This document shows positions 43,914-58,569 of a stretch of DNA of 64,000 nt, piece after piece; position 1 is the stretch's first letter; the number at the start of each line of letters is the position of its first letter. Both the position numbers and the translations under genes were made by a program. The notes under the pieces are model-generated. The model had not been told where the DNA came from, did not search any database, and saw only the letters and a list, made by a program, of their open reading frames with translations. This stretch comes from Rhipicephalus microplus (Eukaryota > Arthropoda > Arachnida > Ixodida > Ixodidae). The DNA is taken from assembly GCF_043290135.1 (NCBI RefSeq), contig NC_134710.1, positions 251,522,092-251,586,091 on the forward strand, read 5' to 3'.

Positions 43914-44535
43914 ATTGCTACACATCGCTGAAATAAGTAATAATAATGTAATTGAACCAGTTGAGCCATTTAATTACTTAGGTGTTTATTTACCTTCTCA
44001 CTTCCCCAAGAGCATACATATTAACGGCTTATTTGGTAAATCAAATCGAGCTATCCGTTTCTTTCGACGAACACTCCACCAAGCTAATAAAAAACAGAAC
44101 TTCATGTCAATAATTTCACAGTGTATTCCAAACTTAAATACTGCAAAATAACTTTGAGCACTCACCCATCATACCCCTTAAAGAGGCATAATGGATGGTA
44201 CAACTGTTACAAAACAAAGCTGCTAGGTTCATCGTCTTAGATTACTCTTCTTATTCGAGTGCATCTAAAATAGAACACTGCCTTGGCCCTGCAACACCAC
44301 ACTGTAGACTGAAGGTTTCTCGCTTAATATTATCCGATAAGTTATATCACAATCCTACAACTCATACTACCTAATTATTAAGGACTTCACATGCAACGTT
44401 TTCACGCTTGTAACCCTTCTTTCAAGTTCACTAATTAATCACCCGTATTGATCTACTTCGTTTTTTTGGTATTTGGCATTACAGGAGTGAAATCAACTGC
44501 CACAACCAATTCGCAGCTCCAATTGAGCACTCGCA
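43914..44535 (+). pseudogene. LINE reverse transcriptase C-terminal remnant
   Basis: The plus frame reads FNYLGVYLPSHFPKSIHIN, then SNRAIRFFRRTLHQANKK, and after stops LLQNKAARFIVLDYSSYSSASKIEH, then RLKVSRLILSDKLYHNPTTH. These are the post-YxDD segments (FxYLGV ..., NRAARF ...) shared by Jockey/CR1-type LINEs. Several stops and frameshifts are present, and the DD motif itself is not preserved. It belongs to a different subfamily from the LINE at 27108. Confidence 0.7.
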
Positions 44536-44539
44536 CTAA

Positions 44540-47260
44540 GTGACTGCGCCTGGAAATGGTGCTAACAAGGTCGGCCTTGAAAGGCTAAAAGTGCCACATA
44601 CGCTCCGTTCTTTTTTCGCCATGCCAGCGTGAGCCCGAAAAAAAGTAAGCGATGTCAAAAGACAATTGCCGTGTGCCTTAATGTGGAGCATCGTGGTTGA
44701 AAGATGAAAATTAACGTATAATTCCATCACTTTCCGAAGGATGCAGACGAGGCACGACGGAGAACGGCGCATACAAGAAACTTACGCATTGAAAAGAAGG
44801 TGACGAACACTGTGCTAGTTTGTCCCTATCGATTCACTCGTGACGACTTCATTCTCCTCGATGAATATACGCCGTTACTTGACGTGTGTGCATTATTACT
44901 AATATTCGGGCATCTCTAAGCGCGGTGTTTCGTTTTGTTTATATAAGCAAGCAGTTGAGGAAATTTGTTCTGTGTGACTATTTTTCGGATGTGTTTTCTG
45001 CGCAAGTCATAGTGCTATCCCCTCTCAAATTAACCTGCTGTAATCCTTCCTTCCGAAGATTTTCCATTTTGCATGTGTGTATATACACGCACACAAATGT
45101 GTGCGCGAAGGTCGCGGGTCTGTTGCGTACTTGTATACACAAATGATCGTGCACATATATATCACGTCCATGCATACGTAGCGTGTGTAGAGTGCGTCCA
45201 TATATGTGCTTTGCATATAAACTACTGCTAACACGAACAAACAAGTGTACGGAAGCACACGACCTTATTTATTAGAAGCCTAATAACGAAAAGATAGGAG
45301 CAGTCCTTTAACAATCAAAACTAAGATTTCCCTATCTCAAGATACACTGTACTATGCGTAGCTCCATTCTGTTATCAAGTGAACAGCATGCGCATTCAGC
45401 TTTTAATGGGACAACGAACCTCAAAGGGACAGATACAATTGGTAGCACTAGTAGCAGCGAAGTTACCACGAAAAATGATAAGGCCTTACCTGTAGCAGTG
45501 TAGCAACGCAACGCAAAAGTGCTGGTATCTTTCGAAGAGGCCCGCTACACATGATTAGTTCCCTTCTTCAACCATGGGCTCGCTAGACAGGTTCTTCAAC
45601 TTGAAGTAAATCTGATGCGGTTCGCCGTAGAGGCTCGATGTTCGTGCACACAGCGCAACTATTTCCACTGTTTCACCAGTGAAATCTTTTATGCCCATGC
45701 GAGTGAGGCAGTACGTGGTCAGCACTCTTTCGCATTCGTCAAAGCAACACTAACCGACGCCACAATCGAGAAATCTCAGCACAGCACTAAGCGAAAGTGC
45801 CGCGTCGAACCTGTTTAGCGTATCCATGTTTGTTTCTTTACCAGTGTTGTCAGCCCACGGAGCATTTTCTGGAGTTGCGAATAGATCAATAGGCGAATTC
45901 TGATAAATTTTCAGCACTGAAACAAGTCCTATTTATTAGCACAATATTTTAATATAACCACAACATTCTCAGAGATACTGACTGATTCTAACTCTATTAC
46001 GGAGTATTGCAGTTCATAAAAGAAATTATTCCACGTATGGATATGTACATGTCTGAATCACTGTTGTTTTTCCATTTTATTTTGTTTGTTTTTTCTCACA
46101 TTGGTGGATCAGTGATATATACTTTACTTCACAAGCTTTTTTTTCTGTAACTATTTTTTTGTTTGCACAAGCTCACTGTCGGTACTGATTGCATACATGT
46201 TTGCTTACAAAACTATTATTAGAAATGCTGTCTATTTTATACTCTGCATTAAACTTTTAGTGTTGACTGCAATAAAACTTTCCATCAGCACCTACGCGTT
46301 GGGTCTTCAGGGTAAGTGAAATGAAACAAACATTTTGCAAACATTCGTGGTAATGAACGCGCCTAATTATTTCTACATGCCAGGGAGAAACTGTTACACA
46401 CTTTCTTTTTATTACTGTTTGCGTTTGATCTTTCGACAACGAATTACCGACCTGCTACATCCGCGCTGATTTGCAAGTCACAACAGCAAAATTTACATAA
46501 TATTGGCCAGTATAGGGGCAATATGGATGCTGTCACACCGTCGATAGCTGCCTGCTCCAAGGAGGGCTGCAATAATAAAATAGACGACGTTATTTTCGGA
46601 GCAACGAACGTAATATAAGGCGAACTTCGACTTTCCGCTATGCCAGCGCCCCTGGCAGCACAGAATCAAAATCAGCAAGTGCGCGCACGCGCAAAAAACG
46701 TAGCGGAAAGGCGTGCAATGGTCGTCCCGCTCAACATCGCCATTGGTGTATCTTTTTCTGTTCTGTTTGCTTGAGCAGAACCTCACAACTTGAACTTACC
46801 CACTGAACTCACTCTCCCAACAAGAAACAGAGAAGTACGGCTGCGAGAAATAGGTTAAGCACAAAGCTGCGCGGGCGCAAAGTGGGTGTGGAAAGTAATG
46901 AGCCTAAGAGCGCGCGGCTGCCAATTCTTCGCAGTGGATAGAGCAATGCGTGAGTGCCAGCCAAAAAGCATCGTTGTGCAGTGGTTGCGTAGATGTTGGT
47001 AGCAGTGCCGGTTTGGCAATGTCCCTATTTACTTACCTCTGTCCCATAGAAGCAATTAAGGAGCCACTGTTGTAACGCATTCATGTGAGCGTGTTGGGCA
47101 GCGCCGATACCAGCATTACTATGCGGCAATTTCAAGCATTTAGTGCAGCGTATGTGACCTTATTAAATGAGATTGTGATAATTTGTTCATAACGTACTGC
47201 GTAGTTTACGCCCTCGCGGTACATATATGAAGGAAAGAAGTACAAATGAAAGCGCCTCTT
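44540..47260. other. Unassigned DNA
   Basis: 2.7 kb without a recognisable gene. Frames of 60-97 codons (for example 46493-46786 minus) have no motif. Near 45078-45150 ACAC/GTGT-rich sequence forms weak inverted repeats. Confidence 0.35.
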
Positions 47261-47265
47261 TTCTT

Positions 47266-47385
47266 CGTGAGACGTAATATTAATGAGAAACAACAGACAT
47301 TGATGCCAAGAAGAGTATAAGGACTGTTAATAACGTAATGCAATGGTATGTAATACGTAATAGTACATGGAAATATACGTAATAA
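47266..47385. repeat. Old fragment of the foldback family
   Basis: GTAATATTAATGAGAAAC, ATGCCAAGAAGAGTATAAGG and AATGCAATGGTATGTAATA follow, with many changes, the arm sequence at 48141-48210. Confidence 0.4.
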
Positions 47386-47390
47386 TTCAA

Positions 47391-47440
47391 GGGCTTTAAC
47401 GTCCCAAAACCAATATATGATTGAGAGACACCGTGTAGTG
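47391..47440 (-). repeat. SINE 3' fragment
   Basis: GGCTTTAACGTCCCAAAACC and TATGATT followed by GAGAGACACCGT match the SINE 3' end; the rest is missing. Confidence 0.7.
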
Positions 47441-47517
47441 CATGCAAAAGAAAACTAAGACGTGATGTTTACAACTACTGAAGGTGTCACACCGCTACAA
47501 GTGAGGTGTTTCACCTA

Positions 47518-47734
47518 GTGGCACGACATAGGAGCATGCCGAGCATTTGGCGAAGCAACAGCCGCCTTGCGTAGGCTGCTGCAATTGCGTAGGATGCCAC
47601 CATGCACGCCAGATGATATCGTGCGCCGACTGATTGCGGATGCCGTGAAAACCTGGAAGAAGGCCGAGAAGGCTTGCCAAGTATGCGGCAACTTTGACAC
47701 GATGTTTGACCTAATACTATTCACGGCAACTTGA
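47518..47734 (+). other. Short open frame of protein-like composition
   Basis: 72 codons open between TAG and TGA, reading through LRRMPPCTPDDIVRRLIADA and KTWKKAEKACQVCG. Composition and the CxxC pair look protein-like, but I recognise no family and there is no clear start. It could be an exon or a transposon fragment. Confidence 0.25.
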
Positions 47735-48057
47735 GACATCGTATGCAGAATTGAAATATTGCACTCAGAAGACCTAAAATGATCGAAAAGAGCTAAAACG
47801 ATCTCGTTGTTCGTTCAAGTGCGGGTGTCGGACTGCCTAGAAAGGCATCCAATATACATAACTTTATTGCAAGACATTCCGTATTATAATGCAACAAACT
47901 TGAGTATCTTTTAACCAACTTTTCTTTGTTCATATTTACATTACAATTCGGTCTTATACTTTCCTCTATATTTTTCATGGTATTATTGTCGGTAGATCTC
48001 AGTAATATTGCGTCAAAACACGAGAAAAGGACCCCTTAAATGTACAATTATTTCCTT

Positions 48058-48059
<2 letters not shown>

Positions 48060-48136
<77 letters not shown>
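48060..48136. repeat. AT dinucleotide microsatellite
   Basis: About 37 TA repeats at the outer edge of the foldback's left arm. Confidence 0.95.
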
Positions 48137-48139
<3 letters not shown>

Positions 48140-48245
48140 ATAATAGGATCTCACAGACAGTAATGCCAAGGAATGTACAAGGAAAGTTATTAGAACCAAT
48201 GGAATGTAAATAAGAAGAAAGAAAAGTGGATAAAAAAAATAACCA

Positions 48246-48320
48246 GCCGTGAGCAGGAATCGAACCTACGACCTTCGAATAACGCATTCGATGCTCTAAC
48301 CGCTGAGCTACCACAGCGGC
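48246..48320 (-). repeat. tRNA-like module in left foldback arm
   Basis: Minus strand: GCCGCTG stem start, A box TAGCTCAGCGGTTAG, anticodon-like stem TCGAA/TTCGA around a 7-nt loop, B box GGTTCGATTCC and T-stem GTAGG/CCTGC. It folds as a nearly complete cloverleaf. The acceptor stem pairs only at its outer end, and the base before the anticodon is G instead of the usual T, so it is a tRNA-derived repeat, not a functional gene. Confidence 0.65.
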
Positions 48321-48719
48321 CTTCCCTAGATCCACTTTTTGGCGTTTATATGTGAATTTAGAAGTAGGAGTGACAGTCAGAGCCATCTATAAGCCAAGCG
48401 ACGAGTGTGAAAACACTCTTATGTGCATGTTTGGCGTCACGTAGCACGTGAAACCACGGAAAAACGAGCCCTTAGGTATACACTTCTTTCCCTTATTTCA
48501 TTAAACGAGGGTCTCGTACTGTCAGACTTGGCGTCATTAGGTTGTATACGAGGGACTATTAATCAGCTGCCCGCTCATAATAAGTTCACGTGCTACGTGA
48601 CGCCAAACATGCGCATAAAAGAGTGTTTTCACACTCGTCGCTTGGCTCATAGATGGCGCTGACTATCACTCATACTTCTAAATTCACATATAAACCCAAA
48701 AAAAGTGGATGGAGGGAAG

Positions 48720-48794
48720 GCCGCTGTGGTAGCTCAGTGATTAGAGCATCGAACGCGGTATTCGAAGGTTGTAGGTTCGATTTCTGCTTACGGT
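48720..48794 (+). repeat. tRNA-like module in right foldback arm
   Basis: Plus-strand counterpart: A box TAGCTCAGTGATTAG (from 48730) and B box GGTTCGATTTC (48774-48784), same anticodon-like stem. It is slightly more diverged than the left module. The two would be transcribed away from each other. Confidence 0.65.
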
Positions 48795-48951
48795 TGGTTA
48801 TTTTTTCATCCACTTTTCTTTCTTCTTAATTACATTCCATTGGTTCTAACAACTTCCCCTGTACATTCCTTGGCATTACTGTCTGTTAGATCTCATTAAT
48901 ATTGTGTTAAAACACGGAAAAACGAGCCCTTAGGTATACACTTCTTTCCCT

Positions 48952-52865
<3,914 letters not shown>

Positions 52866-52870
52866 CCATA

Positions 52871-52877
52871 TTATTAA

Positions 52878-52971
<94 letters not shown>
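52871..52971. repeat. ATT trinucleotide microsatellite
   Basis: About 33 ATT repeats. Confidence 0.95.
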
Positions 52972-53021
52972 AGTAAATATTGGGGATTTTATGTTTTCCA
53001 GATACTCTTGCTAAATCCTGA

Positions 53022-53219
53022 TATGTGGGGTTTCACGTCGCCAAACCACCGTAGGATTATGAGAGACGTCGTAGTGGAGGGCTTCAAAAATTTAAACCAA
53101 CTGGGGTTCTTCAACGTGCACCCAAATCTGAGCACACGGGCCTGCAGCATTTTCGCCTCCATTGAAAATGCAGCCGCCACCACCGGGATTCGATCCCATG
53201 AACTGCGGGTCAGCAATTT
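53022..53219 (-). mobile_element. 5'-truncated SINE with 14-bp target duplication
   Basis: The minus-strand copy lacks the first third of the tRNA head. The perfect duplication TTGCTAAATCCTGA flanks it (53008-53021, 53220-53233). The tail is short. Confidence 0.9.
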
Positions 53220-53596
53220 TTGCTAAATCCTGACAAGACTTTCCCAGACAGTGCCAAATTGCACATACCTTCCCTTAAAACTTCGTTGCCAAATGTGTCA
53301 CGTTGTGGGCTTGGTTTTACTCCAATTCGACTGGCGAAGTAGCCGAAGAATATTCACGCTTTCAAACTCTAGCAGCATGACAATACCACCAAGTTTGCTA
53401 TAGGTGCCGCACTGGTTTTTTGAAATAAACCGTGATACGCAGTTGTTCAAACTGTACCACGACATATAAGTGCAGCACTGAGTAGTGTTATAGTATTGGT
53501 GGTCGGGTTTGCTGTCTAAATACTGGCACATCCAACGTACAGCGGCAATCTATCATATGCGAAGCACAAACGAGGAAGGTTGATATGTTATGCCGT

Positions 53597-54605
53597 ACGT
53601 GACTTCGATATGATGATTATCATGTTTGGACCTATCATTTACCTTCGTCGTCTGTTCGCGTCGCGTATACCAAGTTTGGTATATGTGAATCTAGCAAAAC
53701 GACCGTGACTGCACTATGAGCGTAGCATGTAGTCATGTTTTACATGATCCACATGTATGATTATCAGGTTTGGACGTGTCATTTCCTTTCGTCATCTATT
53801 CACACCTAATACAAAATTTGGTATATGTGAAGCTACCGAAACGGCCGCGAGCACTTTATGAGCGTAGATTGTAATCATGCTTTACATGACCTGCATATCA
53901 TGATTATCAACTTTGGACATGCCATTCACCTTCATCGTCTATTCACATCACGCAACAACAAACTTGGTTATGTGAAGCCAGCGAAAAGGCGGCGAGCGCA
54001 TCATGAGCGTGGCATGTAGTCATGTTTTATATGGCGCACAAGCATGTCATAATTATGATGTTTGCACCAGTCATTTTCCTTCGTCATCTATTCACGTCAC
54101 GTATTACCAAATTTGGTATACGTGAAGCTAGCGAAACGACCGGAGCGCATCAATACCTTAGCATGCACTCATGTTTTATATGATAGGCACGTCATGATTA
54201 GCATGTTTGGACGTATAATTTATTCTCGCCATCTATTCGCGTCACGTAGTCCCAAACTTCGTATCTGTGGGGCTAGCGAAACGGCCGCGAGCGCATCTTG
54301 AGCGAAGCATGTAGTCATATTTTACATGGCAGTTATGGCATGGTTATCATCTTTAGACGTGTCGTTTACCTTCATCGACTCTTAGCGTCACGCAATACCA
54401 AATTCAGTATATGTGAAGCAATCATAACGGCCGCGAGCGCCTCATAAGTGTGGCATGCAGTCATGTTTTACATGACACGCATGTCATGATTATCATGTTT
54501 CCACCAGTCATATACCTTCGTAATTCATTCACGTCATGTAAAACCCAAATTTGGTATATGTGAAGGTAGCGCAATGACCGCGAGTGCATCATGAGCGTAT
54601 GGCGT
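53597..54605. repeat. Seven degenerate tandem repeats of about 145 bp
   Basis: The marker CATGTTTGGA or its variants falls at about 53621, 53765, 53908, 54057, 54202, 54348 and 54494 (spacings 143-149). Each unit also carries TATTCACGTCACG, CCAAATTTGGTATATGTGAAGC, GAAACGGCCGCGAGCGC and GCATGTAGTCATGTTTTACATGA, the last containing a small palindrome. The array is a diverged satellite-like repeat. Confidence 0.85.
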
Positions 54606-54684
54606 GTCGTCATAACTTACATGACATTACATGTCATAACTTACATGTCGTCATAACTTACATGACTTACATGACATAACTTAC
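54606..54684. repeat. Short-period TTACATGAC repeats
   Basis: ACTTACATGACA-type units of 10-20 bp join the 145-bp array directly to the retrotransposon sequence at 54685. Confidence 0.75.
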
Positions 54685-55190
54685 ATGGTTGGCTTTTCGG
54701 CAACCATCCGTCGAATTGTTCGGGAGGAGTTGCCTAGACATGAAGAAACGACGCGCGAAATGGCAGCTGCCACCTCTTTATCCTACTTTCCGCAGGAAGC
54801 TGCTGCCCCACAGCTTATGGTTCGTGCACACCCATCCGTCAACGCAGCGGAGGTTGCAGGATCCCGGCGTATTCAGCCGCCAAGTCCGGCTTTTTACGAG
54901 CGTACGATGGCCTTGGTGGACACTGGTGCTACTGTTTCCATTATGAGTACTACTTTTAAACACCGTTTAGGGCGCAAGGTGACGTTTCTATGAGAGAAGG
55001 TGACAACATTTTGTGGCGTTGGCGGAAACGCCCTGTGTCCCATTGGAGATTGCAGGGTAGAAGTGCCCCTGGGTAATAAAGTGTTTGCCACAGAATTCAC
55101 AATTCTTCCAAGGAGCACGCATGACATAATCCGGGGGGGGGGGGGGGGCTGTTTCGCTTCGAATGTGTGGCGCCACTGTTGATTGTAAAA
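54685..55190 (+). pseudogene. Gag end and aspartic protease segment
   Basis: The frame from 54685 starts MVGFSATIRRIVREELPRHE, like the end of tick gypsy gag, and contains ALVDTGATVSIMS at about residue 76-88, the aspartic protease active-site motif (DTG). A stop follows at 54991. Protease-like sequence continues in another frame to about 55180 (GNALCPIGDCRVEVPLG, TILPRSTHDIIRG). A run of 14 or more G at 55134-55148 is a likely slippage site within it. Confidence 0.75.
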
Positions 55191-55606
55191 ATGAGGAAGT
55201 GTAAATATGTGATGCTGTCCCTGTAGAACTGTTAGAGAATTCGGACAAGAAGCACGGCGCGCTCTGGTTTAGTGAAGCTAGCGTTCTCCCGGCAGTCTCT
55301 GCAGTATATGTTCCGGTATATTTTTCACGCATCGAAGACAATGACACCGTGTTCGATGCATTAGTGGAGCCTTTTCATTTCAGTTGCGTTATAAAAAACA
55401 CATCGGTGCCACATTGCATGGCGAGAGTCGTTCAATGACGCCCAGGACTATGGGTGGTAAACTGTTCAGCTGAGTCAATGGTTCTATAAGGAGGACTGGA
55501 CCTTGCCGTGTTCAAAACTTACTCGCCGATGACCGTGGCTGCCCTCAGTGGTGCTGTAAGTGGGGCACCAGTTTATGCTTGTTCATACAATTGAAATATT
55601 TCGCCT

Positions 55607-56560
55607 ATGATTGTCAAAGCACTTTCCAACGACAAGCGCCGAATGCTTTTAGATGTTCTGTTAAACTACGTGGCAGTTTTCACTTTTTCCCAGAGTGACC
55701 AAACTCCCTTCATTCCCGCGTCTCGTACTCGCCCCAGGATAAACACAGGAACAGCACACCACATTCGTCAAAAACTCTACCGAGTTTCGCCCTCTGTGCG
55801 CAAGATTATAAACGAACAAGTTCGTGATATGCTGCAGAAGGGCGTCATTAGAGAATCATCGAGTCCTTCGGGAGCTCTAGTGATTCTCGTCAAAAAGAAG
55901 GATCGTAGCTGGAGATTGAGTGTGGACTATCATCTTCTGAACTCTATCACAAAGAGAGATGTCTACCCTCTCCCATGAATCGATTATGCTCGAGACTGCC
56001 TGCATTCAGCAACCTACTTTTAGTCCATAGACTTATGTACAGGCTACTGGAAAATACATGTGCATCTGAAGGGCAAAGTAAAGATGGCTTCTGTTACTCC
56101 GGACGGACTATATGAGTTCACTGTGATGCCCTTAGGTCTATGTAATTGGCCCGCTACATTTGAAAGGTTCATGAACACTATTGAGCGAGGTCTAAAGTGA
56201 AGCAACTGTATGTGTTATCTTGACGACGTTGTGATCTTCGGGTGTACATTCAGCGAGCACAACGAACGGGTAGAGATTGTCCTGGAGTGTATTCAAAATG
56301 CTGGCCTGGTTCTTAATGCAAACAAGTGCCATTTCGGCGCACGACAAACATTGGTGCTTGGAAACCTCGTCAACAAGGATGGCATCAGGCCTGACCCAAA
56401 TAAGACAGAGGCTGTCAGAGCTTTCAAACCACCTCGCTCAACGAAGGAAGTTCAGAGATTCTTGGGCCTCTGCTCTCATTTTCGCCGATTTATTCCCGCA
56501 TTTGCTGAAGCTGCCTTTTCCCTGAGCTGTCTTCTCCGCCAAGGTGCTAGTTTTTATTGG
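55607..56560 (+). pseudogene. Reverse transcriptase domain, broken
   Basis: Segment one (55607-55978) has QVRDMLQKGVIRESSSPSG and VKKKDRSWRLSVDYHLLN, ending in a stop. Segment two (55979-56200) keeps DLCTGYWKIHV and FTVMPLGLCNWPATFERFMN with in-frame stops. Segment three (from 56210) starts with the catalytic YLDDVVIFG, then NANKCHFGARQTLVLGNLV and STKEVQRFLGLCSHFRRFIP. All conserved RT blocks are present but not in one frame. Confidence 0.88.
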
Positions 56561-57160
56561 ACTGCTGATTGCGAATTTCCCTTCAAGCAACTAAAATTCT
56601 CGCTCACGTCATCGCCTATACTTCAGCACTTCGATCCTTCTGCGGCGACTGAAGTTCACACCAACGCAAGCGGCATCGGCATAGGTGCAGTCCTGGTACA
56701 ACGATATAATCAAAGGGAACACGTGCATATGATCGCATATGCCAGTCGTACATTAAGATTGCCGGAACACAAATATACTGTGACCGAGCAAGAATGTCTC
56801 GCACTCGTCTTCACTGTACAACGATTCCACTCATGCCTGTATGGTCGTCTTTTCCAAGTAGTTACGGATCACCATTCCCTGTGCTGGCTGGTCAACCTTC
56901 AGGATCCGTCAGGCCGTCTTGCACGGTGGGCTCTCTGGTTACAAGAATACGACTTCACATTAATGTTCAAGAGCGGCAGGAAACACGCTGACGCAGACTG
57001 CCTTTCGAGGATGCCGCTTGATACGACAGTTTGCGACGCTGACGCAGACTGCCTTTCGAGGATGCCGCTTGATACGACAGTTTGCGACGCTGACAATTTC
57101 GCTCATCTCATTGCGTCCGTGGCACCAACGTTCCCAGATAAAGACACCTTTGAAACATAG
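56560..57160 (+). pseudogene. RNase H domain with a 51-bp internal duplication
   Basis: Part of the open frame 56210-57160. It reads TEVHTNASGIGIGAVLVQ, where the family normally has Asp in place of the Asn (T-D-A-S), so a catalytic acid is lost. HKYTVTEQECLALVFTVQRF and VTDHHSLCWL follow. Near the end a 51-bp unit is exactly repeated in frame (56987-57037, 57038-57088; HADADCLSRMPLD...). Confidence 0.88.
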
Positions 57161-57172
57161 CAATGGAAGGAC

Positions 57173-58369
57173 GTGCGCGTGAGTCCGTTATTTGTCTTTG
57201 CACGAGCATCCACTCTGGAAGGCCAGTTTTGCGTTCATCATGGCTTATTGTACAAGAAAACCATCACCGGCATTGGTGCCCGTTTTCTGCTGGTACTTCG
57301 AGAGGCACTACGTTCATCTGTGTTGCACTCCATGCATGACGACGCCACTTCAGGTCATTTGGGAACAATGGACACTCTTCATCCTACACAGGAACGCTTT
57401 TACTGGCTGCGCATGCGCTGCTTGGTTTAGTTGTGCGTGGCCAGTTGTTCCCAATGCCAGACGCATAAATCCCTCTCAGCGGCTCAAGCCAGACACCTAC
57501 AGCCTCTGACGCCTCCTAGTTCTCCGTTTGAACAAATTGGCATGGACTTGATTGGCTCCTTTCCACTCTCATCGAAAGGCAACAGATGGATTGTGGTATG
57601 TGCTGACCATCTTACTCAGTACAGCGAAACGGCCGCCGTGCCATCCGCGACTGCTGGTCAAGTGTCGTCCTTCCTTCTTCAATTCATCATACTGCGTCAT
57701 GGACCTCCCCGCGTCATCATAAGCGACCGTGGACATTAGTTTACGGCTCACTTTGCAGAGCAAATTCTCCATACGTGTGGCTCGAAACTCATATACTAGA
57801 CGCCGTATTAACTGCAGACCAACGGCCTCACCGAGCGAAGAATTCGAACACTGGTGAACATGCTTTCAATGTACGTTGCTTCGAATCACAAGAACTGTGA
57901 CGACGTCTTACCGTTCGTCACGTACGCCTTTAATACTGCCCAACATTAGACCACTGGTTACATCCCGTTCTTTCTCCTCTATGCTCGACCCCCAAGTTAT
58001 ACTCTGGATACCATTTTTTTCTTTTCTGACTATGACGCTACGCCGTTAGCATAAGCTCTTTGTCTCGCCGAAGAAGCTCGCCGCCTTGCCCGTTTACGCA
58101 CAATAGCCTCGCAAGACAGATCGAAAATTTATTACGACAGCAAGCACGGACCAGTCACGTATAATCCGGGAGACCTCATGTTGGTGTGGAAACTTTTGCG
58201 CAAGCGTGGCTTGTGCCAAAAACTCCTTGCCCACTACACCGCACCTTTCGTTGTTCTTGACCGCCTGAGCACCGTCGACTACGGCATCACACGCCTCACA
58301 GCTAGTGTGAGACGCTCACGCAAGGCAGATGTCAAGCATGTGGCTCGCCTGAAAACTTTCAGTCAGTGA
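57173..58369 (+). pseudogene. Integrase, broken
   Basis: The zinc-binding region reads LHSMHDDATSGHLGTMDT and, in the next frame, CVASCSQCQTHKS (HHCC). The core follows with PFEQIGMDLIGSFPLS (first Asp), PPRVIISDRGH (second Asp) and, after stops, TNGLTERRIRTLVNM (Glu), the DDE triad. The C-terminal part (58178-58369, YTAPFVVLDRLSTVDYGI) resembles the GPY/F-type end of gypsy integrases. At least four stops or shifts are present. Confidence 0.85.
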
Positions 58370-58414
58370 GACGTTGCATGAAACGCGCGGCACGCTTCGT
58401 CTGCGAAAGGGAAG

Positions 58415-58566
58415 TGTTACGTGGCGTATGTTCCGCCCTAGAAAAGAAGGAAGAAGCAAAGGGGGATGAACGAGAAAGAATATATATCTTGCATCTTGGT
58501 CCTTCACGGCTCGTAATCCAAACCGTGCACCAATAAACCCCCAAACGCTTACTTGAGGCCGCAACA
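58415..58566 (+). repeat. 3' LTR of the Ty3/gypsy element (152 bp)
   Basis: It starts TGTTACGTGGCG right after the purine tract GCGAAAGGGAAG and ends GAGGCCGCAACA, giving TGTT...AACA termini. AATAAA occurs in CACCAATAAACCCCC near its end. The matching 5' LTR is not in the window. Confidence 0.75.
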
Positions 58567-58569
58567 ATA

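Larger units (their letters stand above)
48137..48905. mobile_element. Foldback element with two opposed tRNA-like modules
   Basis: The left arm (48137-48452) and right arm (48584-48905) are long inverted copies: ATGCCAAGGAATGTAC, a tRNA-like block, a block starting CACTTTTTGG, and GAGTGTGAAAACACTC to CACGTAGCACGTG occur in mirror order. The 130-bp centre contains CTATTAATCAGCTGC, shared with the palindrome at 3285. AT microsatellites lie at both outer edges. The block ACACGGAAAAACGAGCCC with ACTTCTTTCCCTTA recurs directly in the centre and beyond the right arm, so more than one copy overlaps here. Confidence 0.8.
54685..58566 (+). mobile_element. Ty3/gypsy retrotransposon, 5'-truncated and decayed
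   Basis: In order: a gag-end/protease segment, reverse transcriptase, RNase H, integrase with zinc finger and core, a C-terminal region, a polypurine tract (58403-58414) and an LTR (58415-58566). Protease-RT-RNase H-integrase order with the YLDD motif is that of Ty3/gypsy. The 5' LTR and most of gag are missing; tandem repeats replace them. Frameshifts and at least eight stops break pol. No envelope gene is present. Confidence 0.9.

Noticed and set aside
48246..48320. Functional tRNA gene
   Set aside because: Boxes and stems are good, but the acceptor stem is weakly paired, the base before the anticodon is not T, and a second inverted copy lies close by inside a repeat.
53597..54605. CRISPR-like array
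   Set aside because: The units are about 145 bp, degenerate and contiguous, without unique spacers, and the DNA is eukaryotic.
54685..58566. Endogenous retrovirus with envelope
   Set aside because: Integrase is followed within 50 bp by a polypurine tract and the LTR, leaving no room for an envelope gene.
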